DNA from: CAYONZ01 sp964405465
GTDB taxonomy: Bacteria > Bdellovibrionota > Bdellovibrionia > Bdellovibrionales > JAMPXM01
DNA: 56,084 bases
Reading direction: 5' to 3'
NCBI GenBank assembly: GCA_964405465.1
Contig: CAYONZ010000022.1
Location: 1 to 56,084, forward strand
Part shown: positions 34,506-43,532 of the stretch, one piece after another
Layout of the letters: the number at the start of each line of letters is the position of its first letter
Position numbering within the stretch: the first letter of the stretch is position 1
The notes under the pieces: generated by a model
The model's database searches: none
What the model saw: the letters and a program-made list of their open reading frames with translations, nothing else
Told to the model about the DNA's origin: nothing
Translations under genes and position numbers: made by a program

Positions 34506-36302
34506 TTAGTTTTTATCTCCTGTGTTTACACCCTTTAGGGCATCACCAAAAAGATCTCCAAGACTTGTTCGCGAAGTCGTAGTTGCTTTTTTGACATAAT
34601 CGTCAACATCAGCTTTTGACTCACGCAATTTAACAAGCTTTGCACTCAAACCAATTTTGCGAGCTTCAGTATCAATCGTCAAAACTTCAGCTTTTAGGAT
34701 GTCTCCGGCCTTAACCACTTCTTCTGGTTTGTTGATACGATCCGTAGTCAACTCAGAAATGTGAATCAGCCCTTCGATATCAGCAGCAAGTTCAACAAAT
34801 ACTCCAAAGTCAGCAAGCTTCACGACTTTCACATCATGTTGAGAGCCAACACGATATTTTTCTTCAATTGTTGCCCATGGATCTGCATCAAGCTGCTTAA
34901 TGCCAAGACTGAAACGCTCATTCTCAACATCAACATCAAGAACAACAGCTTTCACTTTTTGACCCTTAGCAAACATCTCTGACGGGTGATTTACACGCTT
35001 GTTCCAAGCAAAGTCAGAAATATGAACCAAACCATCGATTCCATCTTCAACGCCGATGAAAATACCAAAGTCAGTGATAGATTTTACTTCTCCTTCGATG
35101 ATCGTTCCGCGAGGATAAGAAGTCTTCATTTCAACCCATGGATTTGGCTGAAGTTGCTTCATACCCAAACTCATACGACGATTTGTAACATCTGCCTCAA
35201 GAACAACCACGTCTACTTCGTCACCAACATTCACGATTTGTGATGGGTGCTTAATACGTTTTGTCCAACTCATTTCAGAAATATGGATAAGACCCTCAAC
35301 TCCTGGGCTCAACTCAACAAATGCACCGAAGTCAGTTAGGCTGACAACTTTGCCTTTAAGGCGAGTTTGCGGCGGATACTGATCTTTCGCTGTTTCCCAA
35401 GGATCTGCATGAAGTTGCTTAATGCCAAGGCTAACGCGTTCACGCTCGTTATCATACTTCAACACCATAACTTCAATTTCATCACCAATACCGAGAATTT
35501 CAGATGGGTGTTTAATACGTCCCCAGCTCATATCAGTAATGTGCAAAAGACCATCCATTCCACCAAGATCAATAAACGCTCCGTAGTCTGTGATATTTTT
35601 TACGATACCAGTGACTCGTGAACCTTCTTTCATTGCATCAAGAGTCTGAGAGCGAAGATTTTCGCGCTCTTCTTCAAGAAGGGCTCGGCGAGACAGAACG
35701 ATGTTTCCACGCTTTTTGTTGAATTTAATCACACGAAATTTATATTTTTTGCCGATATAGACATCCATGTTTCGAACAGGACGCAAATCGATCTGACTAC
35801 CAGGCAAGAAAGCTTTGACACCGATATCAACACTCAAACCGCCTTTAACTTTAGCGATGATAGTTCCTTCGATAAGCTCTTGGTTTTCATGTGCCCGAGA
35901 AATATCATTCCAAGCGCGCAGCATATCTGCTTTATCTTTAGAGAGAACGACCATGCCGTTTTCGTTTTCGACACGATCAATGTAAACGTCAACCACGTCA
36001 CCAGGTTTAACGTTCGGTTGCCCTTCAACAAGGCGAAACTCAGCAATTGGAATCAAGCCCTCTGATTTGTAATTGATATCGACCAAAACGTAATCGGTTT
36101 GTACTTCTACAACCGTTCCGCTCACGACATCTCCTACTTTGAAATCTCGCTCCTTAACGGAAGCTTCGAACATATTGCCAAAGTCTTTCGCTTGGGATTC
36201 CCCCTGAAGCATAACTTTGTCCACCTCATCAAGAAGTGCTAGAACCTTTGCTTTTTGTTGTTGTGCCTTTGTTTGGCTTTTTACCGTTGTTTTATCGACC
36301 AT
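34506..36302 (-). CDS. rpsA: 30S ribosomal protein S1
   Basis: 598 residues. S1 is the mRNA-binding protein of the small subunit. Six S1/OB repeats can be seen, each starting with a form of G..V.G.V and containing G.DGLxHISD/E: from about residue 55 (VVSGTVVEVQTDYVLVDINY), then IIAKVKGGLSVDIG, GIVKNITDYGAFIDLGGMDG, KVVSLTDFGAFVELSPGVEG, EVKSITDFGIFIGVEDGIDG and VVKLADFGVFVELAADIEG. Linkers contain SLGIKQL repeats. An N-terminal stretch of about 50 residues is longer than in E. coli. cmk lies upstream on the same strand, the usual cmk-rpsA order. Repeated domain DNA produces many shadow frames, which I ignored. Confidence 0.97.
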   Translation of the reverse strand: MVDKTTVKSQTKAQQQKAKVLALLDEVDKVMLQGESQAKDFGNMFEASVKERDFKVGDVVSGTVVEVQTDYVLVDINYKSEGLIPIAEFRLVEGQPNVKPGDVVDVYIDRVENENGMVVLSKDKADMLRAWNDISRAHENQELIEGTIIAKVKGGLSVDIGVKAFLPGSQIDLRPVRNMDVYIGKKYKFRVIKFNKKRGNIVLSRRALLEEERENLRSQTLDAMKEGSRVTGIVKNITDYGAFIDLGGMDGLLHITDMSWGRIKHPSEILGIGDEIEVMVLKYDNERERVSLGIKQLHADPWETAKDQYPPQTRLKGKVVSLTDFGAFVELSPGVEGLIHISEMSWTKRIKHPSQIVNVGDEVDVVVLEADVTNRRMSLGMKQLQPNPWVEMKTSYPRGTIIEGEVKSITDFGIFIGVEDGIDGLVHISDFAWNKRVNHPSEMFAKGQKVKAVVLDVDVENERFSLGIKQLDADPWATIEEKYRVGSQHDVKVVKLADFGVFVELAADIEGLIHISELTTDRINKPEEVVKAGDILKAEVLTIDTEARKIGLSAKLVKLRESKADVDDYVKKATTTSRTSLGDLFGDALKGVNTGDKN

Positions 36303-36507
36303 ATTATTATTGTTTCCTCCTCCGAAAACAGGCTCAGGCCCATTTTCAATTCACATAAAGTCGGTCAGACTATAGGCGAAATACCATTTATCGGGGCGAA
36401 AACCCCAAAGTCAAAGGGAAACCATGAGAAATAGCTTATTTTATTGGATTTTTTGCGAATCCCTCTGTCGAAAACACGACCGCTGCCCCATCGCTAATCT
36501 CGCGGCT

Positions 36508-37182
36508 CTATCGAGGGATTTCGCGCAATTTTTTTCTGACCAATGACTCGACAGTCGACACAACTTCCACCAAATCCATTTCCGAAGTATCCACCTGGTA
36601 AGAATCAGCTGCCGCAGCCATTGGAGCAGCCTTTCGCGTGGCATCCTGAGAATCCCGAAGCTTTTGCGCATCTCGAGTTTCTTTGACGTCTTTGCCTTGC
36701 TCTTTCGCTCGACGAGCAGCACGGTCCTCTGCTCGAGCAGTCAGAAAAATCTTAACATGGGCAGTCGGGAAAACTACGGTTCCACAATCACGGCCCTCAG
36801 CAACAAGACCTTTCACGTTTTGCACACACCGGCGCTGTGCCTTTAATAACGCTGAACGTACCTCTGGATATTGACTGATGACCGAAGCATAGTTACCGAC
36901 TTCTTCTTTGGAAATTTCGTCGGTGACATCAAGGCCAAGAAACTTGACTCTGGTTTTTTCGACGTTCATTTCCACGGTCCAATCTGGAGAATCAACCAAC
37001 GCCAGAATCTTGGCTGGGTTGTGCATATCAACCTGGAGTTTATAGGCAACAAAAGCTAAACCACGATAAAAGGCGCCTGTCGAAACCCAACTCCAACCTA
37101 ATCGCTTTGCTAACTCACGACTAACCGACGATTTGCCGGAGGCAGCAGGACCATCAATAGTAACCACTGGGATTTCGCTCAC
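36508..37182 (-). CDS. cmk: cytidylate kinase
   Basis: 224 residues from GTG 37182 (VSEIPVVTIDGPAASGKSSV), which has AAAGG six bases upstream and gives the normal length. A longer frame to 37284 adds 34 unlike residues and begins inside a tandem repeat. The enzyme phosphorylates CMP and dCMP. Seen: P-loop IDGPAASGKSSVSRELAKRLGW, the STGAFYRGLAF substrate motif, VAEGRDCGTVVFP and AEDRAARRAKEQ. It precedes rpsA with about 200 bases between, as in many proteobacteria. Confidence 0.94.
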   Translation of the reverse strand: MSEIPVVTIDGPAASGKSSVSRELAKRLGWSWVSTGAFYRGLAFVAYKLQVDMHNPAKILALVDSPDWTVEMNVEKTRVKFLGLDVTDEISKEEVGNYASVISQYPEVRSALLKAQRRCVQNVKGLVAEGRDCGTVVFPTAHVKIFLTARAEDRAARRAKEQGKDVKETRDAQKLRDSQDATRKAAPMAAAADSYQVDTSEMDLVEVVSTVESLVRKKLREIPR

Positions 37183-37272
37183 AAAAAACCTTTCATCTGA
37201 ATCAAATTTTTGCAAAACAAAATTTTTTACTGAGTTCACGGTGACTAGGCAAAGACAATTTAAGAATAAAAT

Positions 37273-37334
37273 GCACGTCGCCATGCCATAGATTTAAGCA
37301 CGTCGCCATGCCATAGATTTAAGCACGTCGCCAT
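37273..37334. repeat. tandem repeat, 25-bp unit, 2.5 copies
   Basis: Two identical 25-base units at 37273-37297 and 37298-37322, then the first 12 bases of a third at 37323-37334. The unit begins GCACGTCGCCAT. It lies about 90 bases upstream of the cmk start and may carry its promoter area. Confidence 0.95.
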
Positions 37335-37478
37335 TGAGCTTTTACTTTCTCAGCTTCTAAACACACGATCTTCACAATTCAACAAGACTTTGCTTAACGA
37401 TTGAAGTTGCGATAAAACGACCCCCTTTTAAAATTCTATTTTGCTGAAGAAGTTTAGTCTTCAGATTGGGTAAACTCG

Positions 37479-38888
37479 ATGTCACACCGTTTTGGTCTAT
37501 CTGTTGGGGAATCATTTGCTGAGATTATCAAATCCGACTCATCGAAAGGCACGAGGTGGTTTTTGCCCAAAAAGTCTCTTGCCGAGGGCATTCTCGAGGA
37601 GCTTAAAAAACACGACGCCCAAAGCGCAAAAATTCAGGTGTCGTTTCAGACGGTGGAGCAACTTTTAAATAAACGCGTAGGTGGTCCAACAGCATTTGTG
37701 GTGACCAAAGGTTTTGAACAATGGCTCGCATTGTCTCGACCGATATATCCTCTCTGGCCACATCACGACACCACCCACTACCAGCGACGCAATTGGATTC
37801 CTCTTCACTCGGAACACATCTGTTCGGTCAATGAACGAGTGAATCACCTTGGAGAAGTAACCCATCCATTGAATATCGAAGAGTTGCAACAGCATGTGAT
37901 TAAACTACAAGAAAAAGAAATAGAACATGTCGTGATTTGTTTTTTGCATTCAAATCAAAACGCAGAACATGAGTTGCAAGCCGAAAGTTTTTTCAGAGAG
38001 AATGGGTTCAAGACCTTTATAAGTTCAGCGCAAAGTTCAGCCAATGAAGTTGAACGTTGGAGCCAGGCACTAGCCTTGGGTTTTGTTCAACCTGCACTCG
38101 ATGAAATCATGGGAGACATCCAAGATTTTCTCAATGAAAATGGCTGCCAGATTGAGTTTGAGTTTTGGCAAGACACGAAACGCCCTCTACACTCGCGCTT
38201 AGAGTACTCAAGTCGTTGGGGTCTCGAAACATCTATTCAAAATTGGCTTAAGGATCGGGACATTAAATTTCACCTGCATTTCGGCCTCGAGAAATTTTTG
38301 TTTCTCAGCCCCAATGAGGATGAATCGACGAACAATTATAGTTTCCTCCAAGAGCATGAAAATAAATTTAAGGTCTTCGCTCCGAATAATGACAATGAAC
38401 TCTCTTTGCAACCCACCTCAGAATTGGCTCAACAAAATTGGCCGATGCCCACTCTAAGCGATAAGAGTCGAGGGTATGAACCTGGTCCGATTTGCTTTGG
38501 AAAATCTCTAAACCTCACACTCATCGACATTCTTGTCACCCAGGATGAGATGCCAAAAGTTGAGGTGTTTGAAAATCTCATCTCTGAACGAGCGAAGGCG
38601 AAAATCAAAGATGCGCTTTTTACTCTAAGTAAAGATCTCTCTGATGGCACCACCGTAGAAGTCTCGGAAGTCGCCGAAGATCTTTGGCAGTCTGCAGTTG
38701 ACCGAGTTTCAAACGATCTCTTTGCTCGTGGCGCATTCGGGTCAGTGAGTGTCAGTGGCGTGTTAGCAAAGCCATTCATCACTCGACTCAAAGCTTTGAG
38801 ACCAGATCTCAAGTTTGAACAGGTATTACAGTCCGAATGGCTTGAATCCCGGGCGGCCGTGAGTCGTCTACAGACTGAGGAGGCGTAA
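37479..38888 (+). CDS. divergent hydantoinase A/oxoprolinase-like subunit (HyuA-like)
   Basis: 469 residues, much shorter than the usual 650-700. The match is in the N-terminal hydantoinase A region: GGPTAFVVTKGFEQWLALSR aligns with the family's GT.A.VTTKGF.D.L.IGR, and PLNIEELQQHVIKLQEKEIE then HVVICFLHSNQNAEHELQAE with the conserved SY.NP.HE segment. However, the phosphate-binding DxGGTFTD motif near the start reads SVGESFAE, so the ASKHA ATP site is degenerate. The protein also lacks much of the usual C-terminal part. HyuA/HyuB enzymes open cyclic amides or ketones with ATP. It is followed two bases later by a HyuB-like gene, so the pair is intact in order but may have a changed activity. 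Confidence 0.7.
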   Translation: MSHRFGLSVGESFAEIIKSDSSKGTRWFLPKKSLAEGILEELKKHDAQSAKIQVSFQTVEQLLNKRVGGPTAFVVTKGFEQWLALSRPIYPLWPHHDTTHYQRRNWIPLHSEHICSVNERVNHLGEVTHPLNIEELQQHVIKLQEKEIEHVVICFLHSNQNAEHELQAESFFRENGFKTFISSAQSSANEVERWSQALALGFVQPALDEIMGDIQDFLNENGCQIEFEFWQDTKRPLHSRLEYSSRWGLETSIQNWLKDRDIKFHLHFGLEKFLFLSPNEDESTNNYSFLQEHENKFKVFAPNNDNELSLQPTSELAQQNWPMPTLSDKSRGYEPGPICFGKSLNLTLIDILVTQDEMPKVEVFENLISERAKAKIKDALFTLSKDLSDGTTVEVSEVAEDLWQSAVDRVSNDLFARGAFGSVSVSGVLAKPFITRLKALRPDLKFEQVLQSEWLESRAAVSRLQTEEA

Positions 38889-38890
38889 CG

Positions 38891-40321
38891 ATGTCACGAT
38901 ACAATTTTTCGTTTTACGAGACTGAATCCATGCAAAACCTGCTCGACAAATTGATTCGCCCTCTTGGAGCTTCGGCATTGACCTTGAGCTCAGGCCAAGC
39001 CCTGCATGTCGTGCCCCATCATCCGGCAGATATGGCTACACTTTCTGCGACGGCTCGAAGTTGTCACCAATACCTCACGCTTAAAGATGGTGAAATAGCC
39101 ATTACCAATGATCCCCAGGCGGGCGGCACCCGACTGTCAGATCTAACTCTTGTCATGGGAGTTGGGCTTGTCGGCGGAACTCTTATGTTACTTTCTTGCC
39201 GCATCGGCGGCACTCCCCATTTGACGAACGCCAAAAAAATTGAGGATGAAGGAATCCGTATTCCTCCGATGCCTCTTGGCAATTCCCAGCAAATCAATAG
39301 GGAACTGTTAGGCTCCATTTGTGCTCACCCTCTGGCACCAGCAAAAGAGTCAGAGATTTTAAATACGATTGCGATGATGGGGAGAGTTCGAAAAAATACA
39401 GTGAGAGCTCTTAATTCAGTTAAAGACCGGCTAGACATTAAGAATTATTTTGAACAGAGCAAAAGTCTTTTTAAGGCTAAGCTCAATCTTTTGCCCCTTG
39501 GCGCACAAACAATGACCGAGACAATGCCTGATGGGACGCAGCTTAAACTGAAGATTGAAATCAAAGAGGACCGTGCCGTTTTTGATTTTACTGGATGCGA
39601 CTTTTCTGCAGAATATGGAATCACCGATCTTTCAACTCTAGGCGCTTGCTTTGCTCTGATTTCAGCGGCCACACAAAATTATATTGCACCAAACGCCGGA
39701 AGCTTTCAACTCTTGGAGGTGATTTCACCTACACAAACCATCGTAAACTCAAAAGGACATCCAACTGAAAAGGGTATGCGAACAACTGTGTCGTTGATGT
39801 GTCAAATGGGCATGAAGGCTTTTGGCCAACTTCATAAAAGCAAACGGATGGCGGACAGTGATTTCGGGCTCAATCGCTATGAATTACGGTTTGCAAACGG
39901 TTTAGTCTTTTCTGACTTGGTCTTTGGTGGCTGTGGTGCACAACCTCATCGAGGAGGAAAATCATATTACCATCCCTGGACCCCATTCGAATCTCGCTTA
40001 CGATCGATTGAGGACGTAGAAAAGATTTTTCCGATTGATTTTATCTCAATGCATGTCCGCTCCAATTCGGCTGGTCAGGGCCGCAAAAATGGCGGCGATG
40101 GAACGATCAAAAATTTTCGCCTGCGGGAAAATGCCACGATCAAATTTGAATGGCTCTCCAACCGTACAACTCCGCAAAGTCAATACGGTGCAACTCGTGA
40201 AATTAAACTTTTAAAAGAGGATGAGCTTGTAGATTCGCTCAATTTTCCTGGTGAACATCAGCTCGAAAAAAGCTTTCAGGTCCGCTTAATGTCTGGTGGT
40301 GGTGACGGCCTAGCCGAATAG
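38891..40321 (+). CDS. hydantoinase B/oxoprolinase-like subunit (HyuB-like)
   Basis: 476 residues (family about 520-570). Seen: LKDGEIAITNDPQAGGTRLSDLTL (family GD...NDP..GGTH.PD), RIGGTPHLTN and DEGIRIPPMPLG (family EG.R.PP.K.), VFDFTGCDFSAEYG, and FISMHVRSNSAGQGRKNGGDGTI split as RSNSAGQGRKNGGDG (family R.DSGG.G..RGG.G). Some metal-site histidines differ (GGTRLSD instead of GGTHxPD), so activity is uncertain. No hydrophobic segments; cytoplasmic. Starts two bases after the HyuA-like stop and ends 57 bases before a bidirectional terminator. Confidence 0.78.
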   Translation: MSRYNFSFYETESMQNLLDKLIRPLGASALTLSSGQALHVVPHHPADMATLSATARSCHQYLTLKDGEIAITNDPQAGGTRLSDLTLVMGVGLVGGTLMLLSCRIGGTPHLTNAKKIEDEGIRIPPMPLGNSQQINRELLGSICAHPLAPAKESEILNTIAMMGRVRKNTVRALNSVKDRLDIKNYFEQSKSLFKAKLNLLPLGAQTMTETMPDGTQLKLKIEIKEDRAVFDFTGCDFSAEYGITDLSTLGACFALISAATQNYIAPNAGSFQLLEVISPTQTIVNSKGHPTEKGMRTTVSLMCQMGMKAFGQLHKSKRMADSDFGLNRYELRFANGLVFSDLVFGGCGAQPHRGGKSYYHPWTPFESRLRSIEDVEKIFPIDFISMHVRSNSAGQGRKNGGDGTIKNFRLRENATIKFEWLSNRTTPQSQYGATREIKLLKEDELVDSLNFPGEHQLEKSFQVRLMSGGGDGLAE

Positions 40322-40371
40322 TTCGTCCAAAAATTTTTCTTTGTTTCGACCAAGTCATTGAATTGAATTGT

Positions 40372-40403
40372 AAAAAAAAGAGCTCTCACCTAGGAGAGCT
40401 CTT
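40372..40403. terminator. bidirectional terminator
   Basis: AAGAGCTCTC (40378-40387) pairs perfectly with GAGAGCTCTT (40394-40403) across ACCTAG, preceded by eight A. It separates the HyuB-like gene from the convergent cysteine-rich protein gene. Confidence 0.82.
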
Positions 40404-40430
40404 GAGAGAAAGTGGTTGTTTAGCAAGTTG

Positions 40431-42119
40431 TTACTTCAATTCAACAACCTTCGATTGCATGAATTTTGCCGGAGCAGGAAGTCGGCTAGATTGACGTACG
40501 ACCTGAATGTCTATTTTAAGTCGTTTGCCTGGTTTCGCGTAGGCCACAAGATTTGCCTTTGTCACTCCAAGTGCATTGAGCGGAATATTGAATTTGCCAT
40601 CAGCATCCACAACTAGCCCAGCTCTTTTTAAGGCTTTGCTGCCAAGAGCTTTAAAGCCCGAAGCAACGGTTGAAGTTCTTGAGATAGTCACCTTGTACGC
40701 AGTCATGACATCGTCACGATCAGGCGTAAGGTCAGCAAACTGAAGAACAGCCTTTGCCAAAGTCCCATTAACCTGAATAGCAGCGATCTTATCGGCAGCA
40801 CTCAATGCCGCGATATCATCAAGTTTTAACTGCGCTGTTTCGCGGAATGCAACCGGTTGATCGAGGTTTAGACCTTGACGAGCAACATTTAGGTCCACAG
40901 TCAAAACTGTGTCTTTTGGAAGTTGAGCTTGAAGCGCTATTTCAACAGCTGCCCCTTGAAGTGCGGCAGCTTGCTGCGACAGCAACACTTTTCCCTGAGC
41001 ATCAGAAATAGTCAGTGCATAAAGAGACGCAACTCTTGGCTGAACACCCTTGTCGATAAAAGTTAAAACGTGCACTCCGACTGACTTTTCAGCAAGAGCC
41101 ATTCCAGAGATCGAACCTTGAGCCAGATCTGCGGCCTTAAACTTTGGAAGTCTTCGCACTTCAGCACGTACCACTCCCGCACTTGCCTGAATGTTCCGAA
41201 CTTCATAGTCGAACACGGTAGCTCGTGCAGAAAGAGCAATACTTGGGTTGGCTTCGCTGCCAGTCAGTACAAGATCAAAACTCTCAGTTTCGTTGTTCAG
41301 GAGAACTGAGTCGTTTGCAAAATTGAGCTCTACTTGCACCTGTTGTTGATGATCAAAAACTTGCTGTGCAACATCTCGGCAGCAACGCTTTTCAGTTCGA
41401 TACTTAGTCACGGTGCGTGTGCGTGTCTCTGAACGGTACCGAGTTTCGGTTCGATACTTGGTCACAACACGAGTTTTCGCGACGTTTTCATAGCCACATC
41501 GTTGGTGAATACGTGGAACATTCTCACAGCGTTCTTCGTCGTTACAAACTTGACGCTCGTAAGGCACGTTTCGACATACTGGTTGAGTGCGACACTCTGG
41601 AGCTCCTCCACCCACTTCACGACAAACTTCTTTATCGATACATACGGGCTGTCCATCTCGGCCCGTACGACAGATGTGCTCGACGTTACACTGGCGTGTA
41701 GGACTTGAACCAGGAGAACAAGTGGTTTCATTGGAACACTCTCGGCGAAAGTCAGTTTCTGTATGGCAACGCGGATGACGGGCGCAAACACGCTCATAAC
41801 TTGTTTCATCGTGGCACTGGTACTCGTTCTCATAATATGTTTCAGTGTCTTGGTAAGGCACTGAAACTTCGTATGGCACTTGTTCTTCGTAAGTTTCTGT
41901 ATCTTGATATGGAACCTTAACTGTGTACGGCACTTTCACAGTTTCAGTGCGAAAGTGATTTTGGCTCAAACTCTCTTGCAATTGCAAAGAGCTGCCCGCC
42001 GTTCTATTCAAAACAACACTCGGCTTCTCCGCTGGTGCCGATTGTGCCTGAGCTTGACCAATTACTGCGATCAATGCAGCTCCAACTAGAAGCAGCCTCG
42101 CAAGACCAAAACTTTTCAT
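40431..42119 (-). CDS. secreted cysteine-rich protein with Tyr/Thr/Glu repeat
   Basis: 562 residues. Signal peptide MKSFGLARLLLVGAALIAVIGQAQA|Q. After a linker comes a short repeat around VPYTVKVPYQDTETYEEQ and VPYEVSVPYQDTETYYEN, then a 140-residue segment with 16 cysteines, mostly spaced 8-12 residues apart among Glu/Arg/Thr. This is followed by a mirror-like repeat (TKYRTETRYRSETRTRTVTK, then YRTEKRCC). The remaining 290 residues are beta-rich, Ala/Leu-rich and cysteine-free, ending KVVELK. Cysteines in even number suggest disulfide bonds in the periplasm or cell surface. No family recognised. ATG 42119 has a GGGGGA upstream. It stands alone between convergent and divergent neighbours. Confidence 0.82.
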   Translation of the reverse strand: MKSFGLARLLLVGAALIAVIGQAQAQSAPAEKPSVVLNRTAGSSLQLQESLSQNHFRTETVKVPYTVKVPYQDTETYEEQVPYEVSVPYQDTETYYENEYQCHDETSYERVCARHPRCHTETDFRRECSNETTCSPGSSPTRQCNVEHICRTGRDGQPVCIDKEVCREVGGGAPECRTQPVCRNVPYERQVCNDEERCENVPRIHQRCGYENVAKTRVVTKYRTETRYRSETRTRTVTKYRTEKRCCRDVAQQVFDHQQQVQVELNFANDSVLLNNETESFDLVLTGSEANPSIALSARATVFDYEVRNIQASAGVVRAEVRRLPKFKAADLAQGSISGMALAEKSVGVHVLTFIDKGVQPRVASLYALTISDAQGKVLLSQQAAALQGAAVEIALQAQLPKDTVLTVDLNVARQGLNLDQPVAFRETAQLKLDDIAALSAADKIAAIQVNGTLAKAVLQFADLTPDRDDVMTAYKVTISRTSTVASGFKALGSKALKRAGLVVDADGKFNIPLNALGVTKANLVAYAKPGKRLKIDIQVVRQSSRLPAPAKFMQSKVVELK

Positions 42120-42462
42120 AGGTTCCCCCTTTTTTTGACCAGTGTTAAATCTTCCCCAAAAACGTGAACATGATTTTACCTAGCAACAGCTATACCAGGT
42201 TGATTTACTTGTATCGGTGCTGATTTGTCCCCGATCATCTTTAAGACTGTAAGCGACCCAATCGCAGCGCGACCTTTGTCGCGTCGCATTGCATTTTATG
42301 TTTCCTATGGCAGACTAAATAAAGTGTGTCCTCAATTGGCCAGACGTCACAAGCAGAAGGCCAGGCAAATGAGAACGCACCATAAGATTAGTTTCGAGAA
42401 AATTGCGAGATGAATTCGCGTGGCTTATGTCGTTTTCACAAGCTCGTAACAAAAGGACAACA
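42120..42462. other. 343-bp region between divergent genes
   Basis: Contains the upstream regions of the cysteine-rich protein gene (minus) and of the HAMP protein gene (plus). A hairpin CGCGAC/GTCGCG at 42268-42283 (4-base loop) has no T run. An in-frame ATG at 42403 would extend the HAMP protein by 20 residues but has no good ribosome site. Nothing else is recognised. Confidence 0.5.
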
Positions 42463-42918
42463 ATGGGACAGCATCGAAGAAAACTGAAAAACATTTCGCT
42501 CAATCCAGCCTTTCAACTTCAATTTGGCCTGTATCTGACAACTGCCAGTGTGATCGGATCAATCATCTTAGTTGGCGCATTTGTGATTCGAGTGCTCATG
42601 CAAATGACAATTTGGATGGATGGACCAGAAGAGCGGGGGCTCGTTGCCCTTGAAGCCGTGCGAAGTTCTGCCATGGCCTTGTTTATTGGCCTATTGATTC
42701 TCTTTATCATTTCGATGGTGATCACCTTTGTGTATTCGCATCGAATTCTGGGGCCGATGATAAAGTTTGAAAAACACATCGATCAAATGCTCGAAGGGAA
42801 CTTTGCAAACAGGATCGTTTTGCGCGACAAAGATCATTTTCACAGTCTCGCGAGCAAACTCAACCAACTCACCGAAAAGCTTTCGACAAGCAAGCCTGCT
42901 GACAAAACCAAGATTTGA
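42463..42918 (+). CDS. two-TM protein with HAMP domain, no output domain
   Basis: 151 residues from ATG 42463 (MGQHRRKLKNISLNPAFQLQ), which has AAAGGA five bases upstream. Two transmembrane helices (about 22-45 and 68-93) flank a short periplasmic loop. A HAMP-type segment follows (SHRILGPMIKFEKHIDQMLEGNFANRIVLRDKDHFHSLASKLNQLTEKL). The chain ends right after HAMP, so no kinase, cyclase or methyl-accepting domain is attached. Stand-alone HAMP proteins may pass signals to a partner. It is 47 bases upstream of the FMN-binding protein gene and may share its transcript. Confidence 0.75.
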   Translation: MGQHRRKLKNISLNPAFQLQFGLYLTTASVIGSIILVGAFVIRVLMQMTIWMDGPEERGLVALEAVRSSAMALFIGLLILFIISMVITFVYSHRILGPMIKFEKHIDQMLEGNFANRIVLRDKDHFHSLASKLNQLTEKLSTSKPADKTKI

Positions 42919-42965
42919 AGGTTCATTCTTGGCTAAGGGGATGAGCTAGGTTTAGACTCAAAAAT

Positions 42966-43505
42966 ATGATTCGAATTTTATTTTCCATACAGGTCATTCT
43001 GGTCTCCGCAATTTCTCAGGCTAAACTCTTGGTCACACCTGAGGAGGTCCTGAGGTCTCAGTTCCCCGCGATTACCGAATTCAAAAAAGAAACGCTACAC
43101 CTAAACGAGAATGAAATAAAAAAAATCAAAACGGAAACTGGGGTTGAATTACCTGAGGAAGACATCAGCCTTTATCGAATTCGCGAAAATGGAAAGTTAT
43201 CAAACTGGGCCGTCATCTTGACGCAAAAGGTGCGCTCTAAAGATCAAACCTCACTTTTTTTGATAGACCTTCATGGCAAGATCAAAGCAATTGAGACCAT
43301 CGCCTTTAACGAGGCCCTTGAATATGTTCCACGTAAGAATTGGCTTAACGAATTTGCCGGAAAGGGCCCAGAGCAAAAAACCAAAATTGCAGAGAGCGTT
43401 TCGATGATGACAAGTGCAACCTACACTTCGCAATCGATTCAAAACAGCGTGAGGGCGCTTTGGAGCATTTGGGAAATGAAATTGAAACAAGAATGCCCCC
43501 AATAG
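42966..43505 (+). CDS. exported FMN-binding domain protein
   Basis: 179 residues. Signal peptide MIRILFSIQVILVSAISQA|KLL. The C-terminal half matches the FMN_bind family (PF04205): SVSMMTSATYTSQSIQNSV corresponds to the family's D...SGATYTS..V...V, where the last Thr (here Thr154) receives FMN by a phosphoester bond made by ApbE. The usual glycine before the AT is Ser here and the aspartate is replaced, so the match is not perfect. RnfG, NqrC and related redox proteins use this domain. Its partners appear to be the two membrane proteins that follow (first start 27 bases on) and ApbE, encoded convergently at 44808. Confidence 0.74.
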   Translation: MIRILFSIQVILVSAISQAKLLVTPEEVLRSQFPAITEFKKETLHLNENEIKKIKTETGVELPEEDISLYRIRENGKLSNWAVILTQKVRSKDQTSLFLIDLHGKIKAIETIAFNEALEYVPRKNWLNEFAGKGPEQKTKIAESVSMMTSATYTSQSIQNSVRALWSIWEMKLKQECPQ

Positions 43506-43532
43506 AGTTTCTCGAATTCGAAAGGAAAATTT

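Noticed and set aside
34761..35621. Several plus-strand frames inside rpsA
   Set aside because: Shadows of the repeated S1 domains on the other strand.
42919..42965. FMN riboswitch in front of the flavin cluster
   Set aside because: The spacer is 47 bases and lacks the conserved FMN riboswitch segments.
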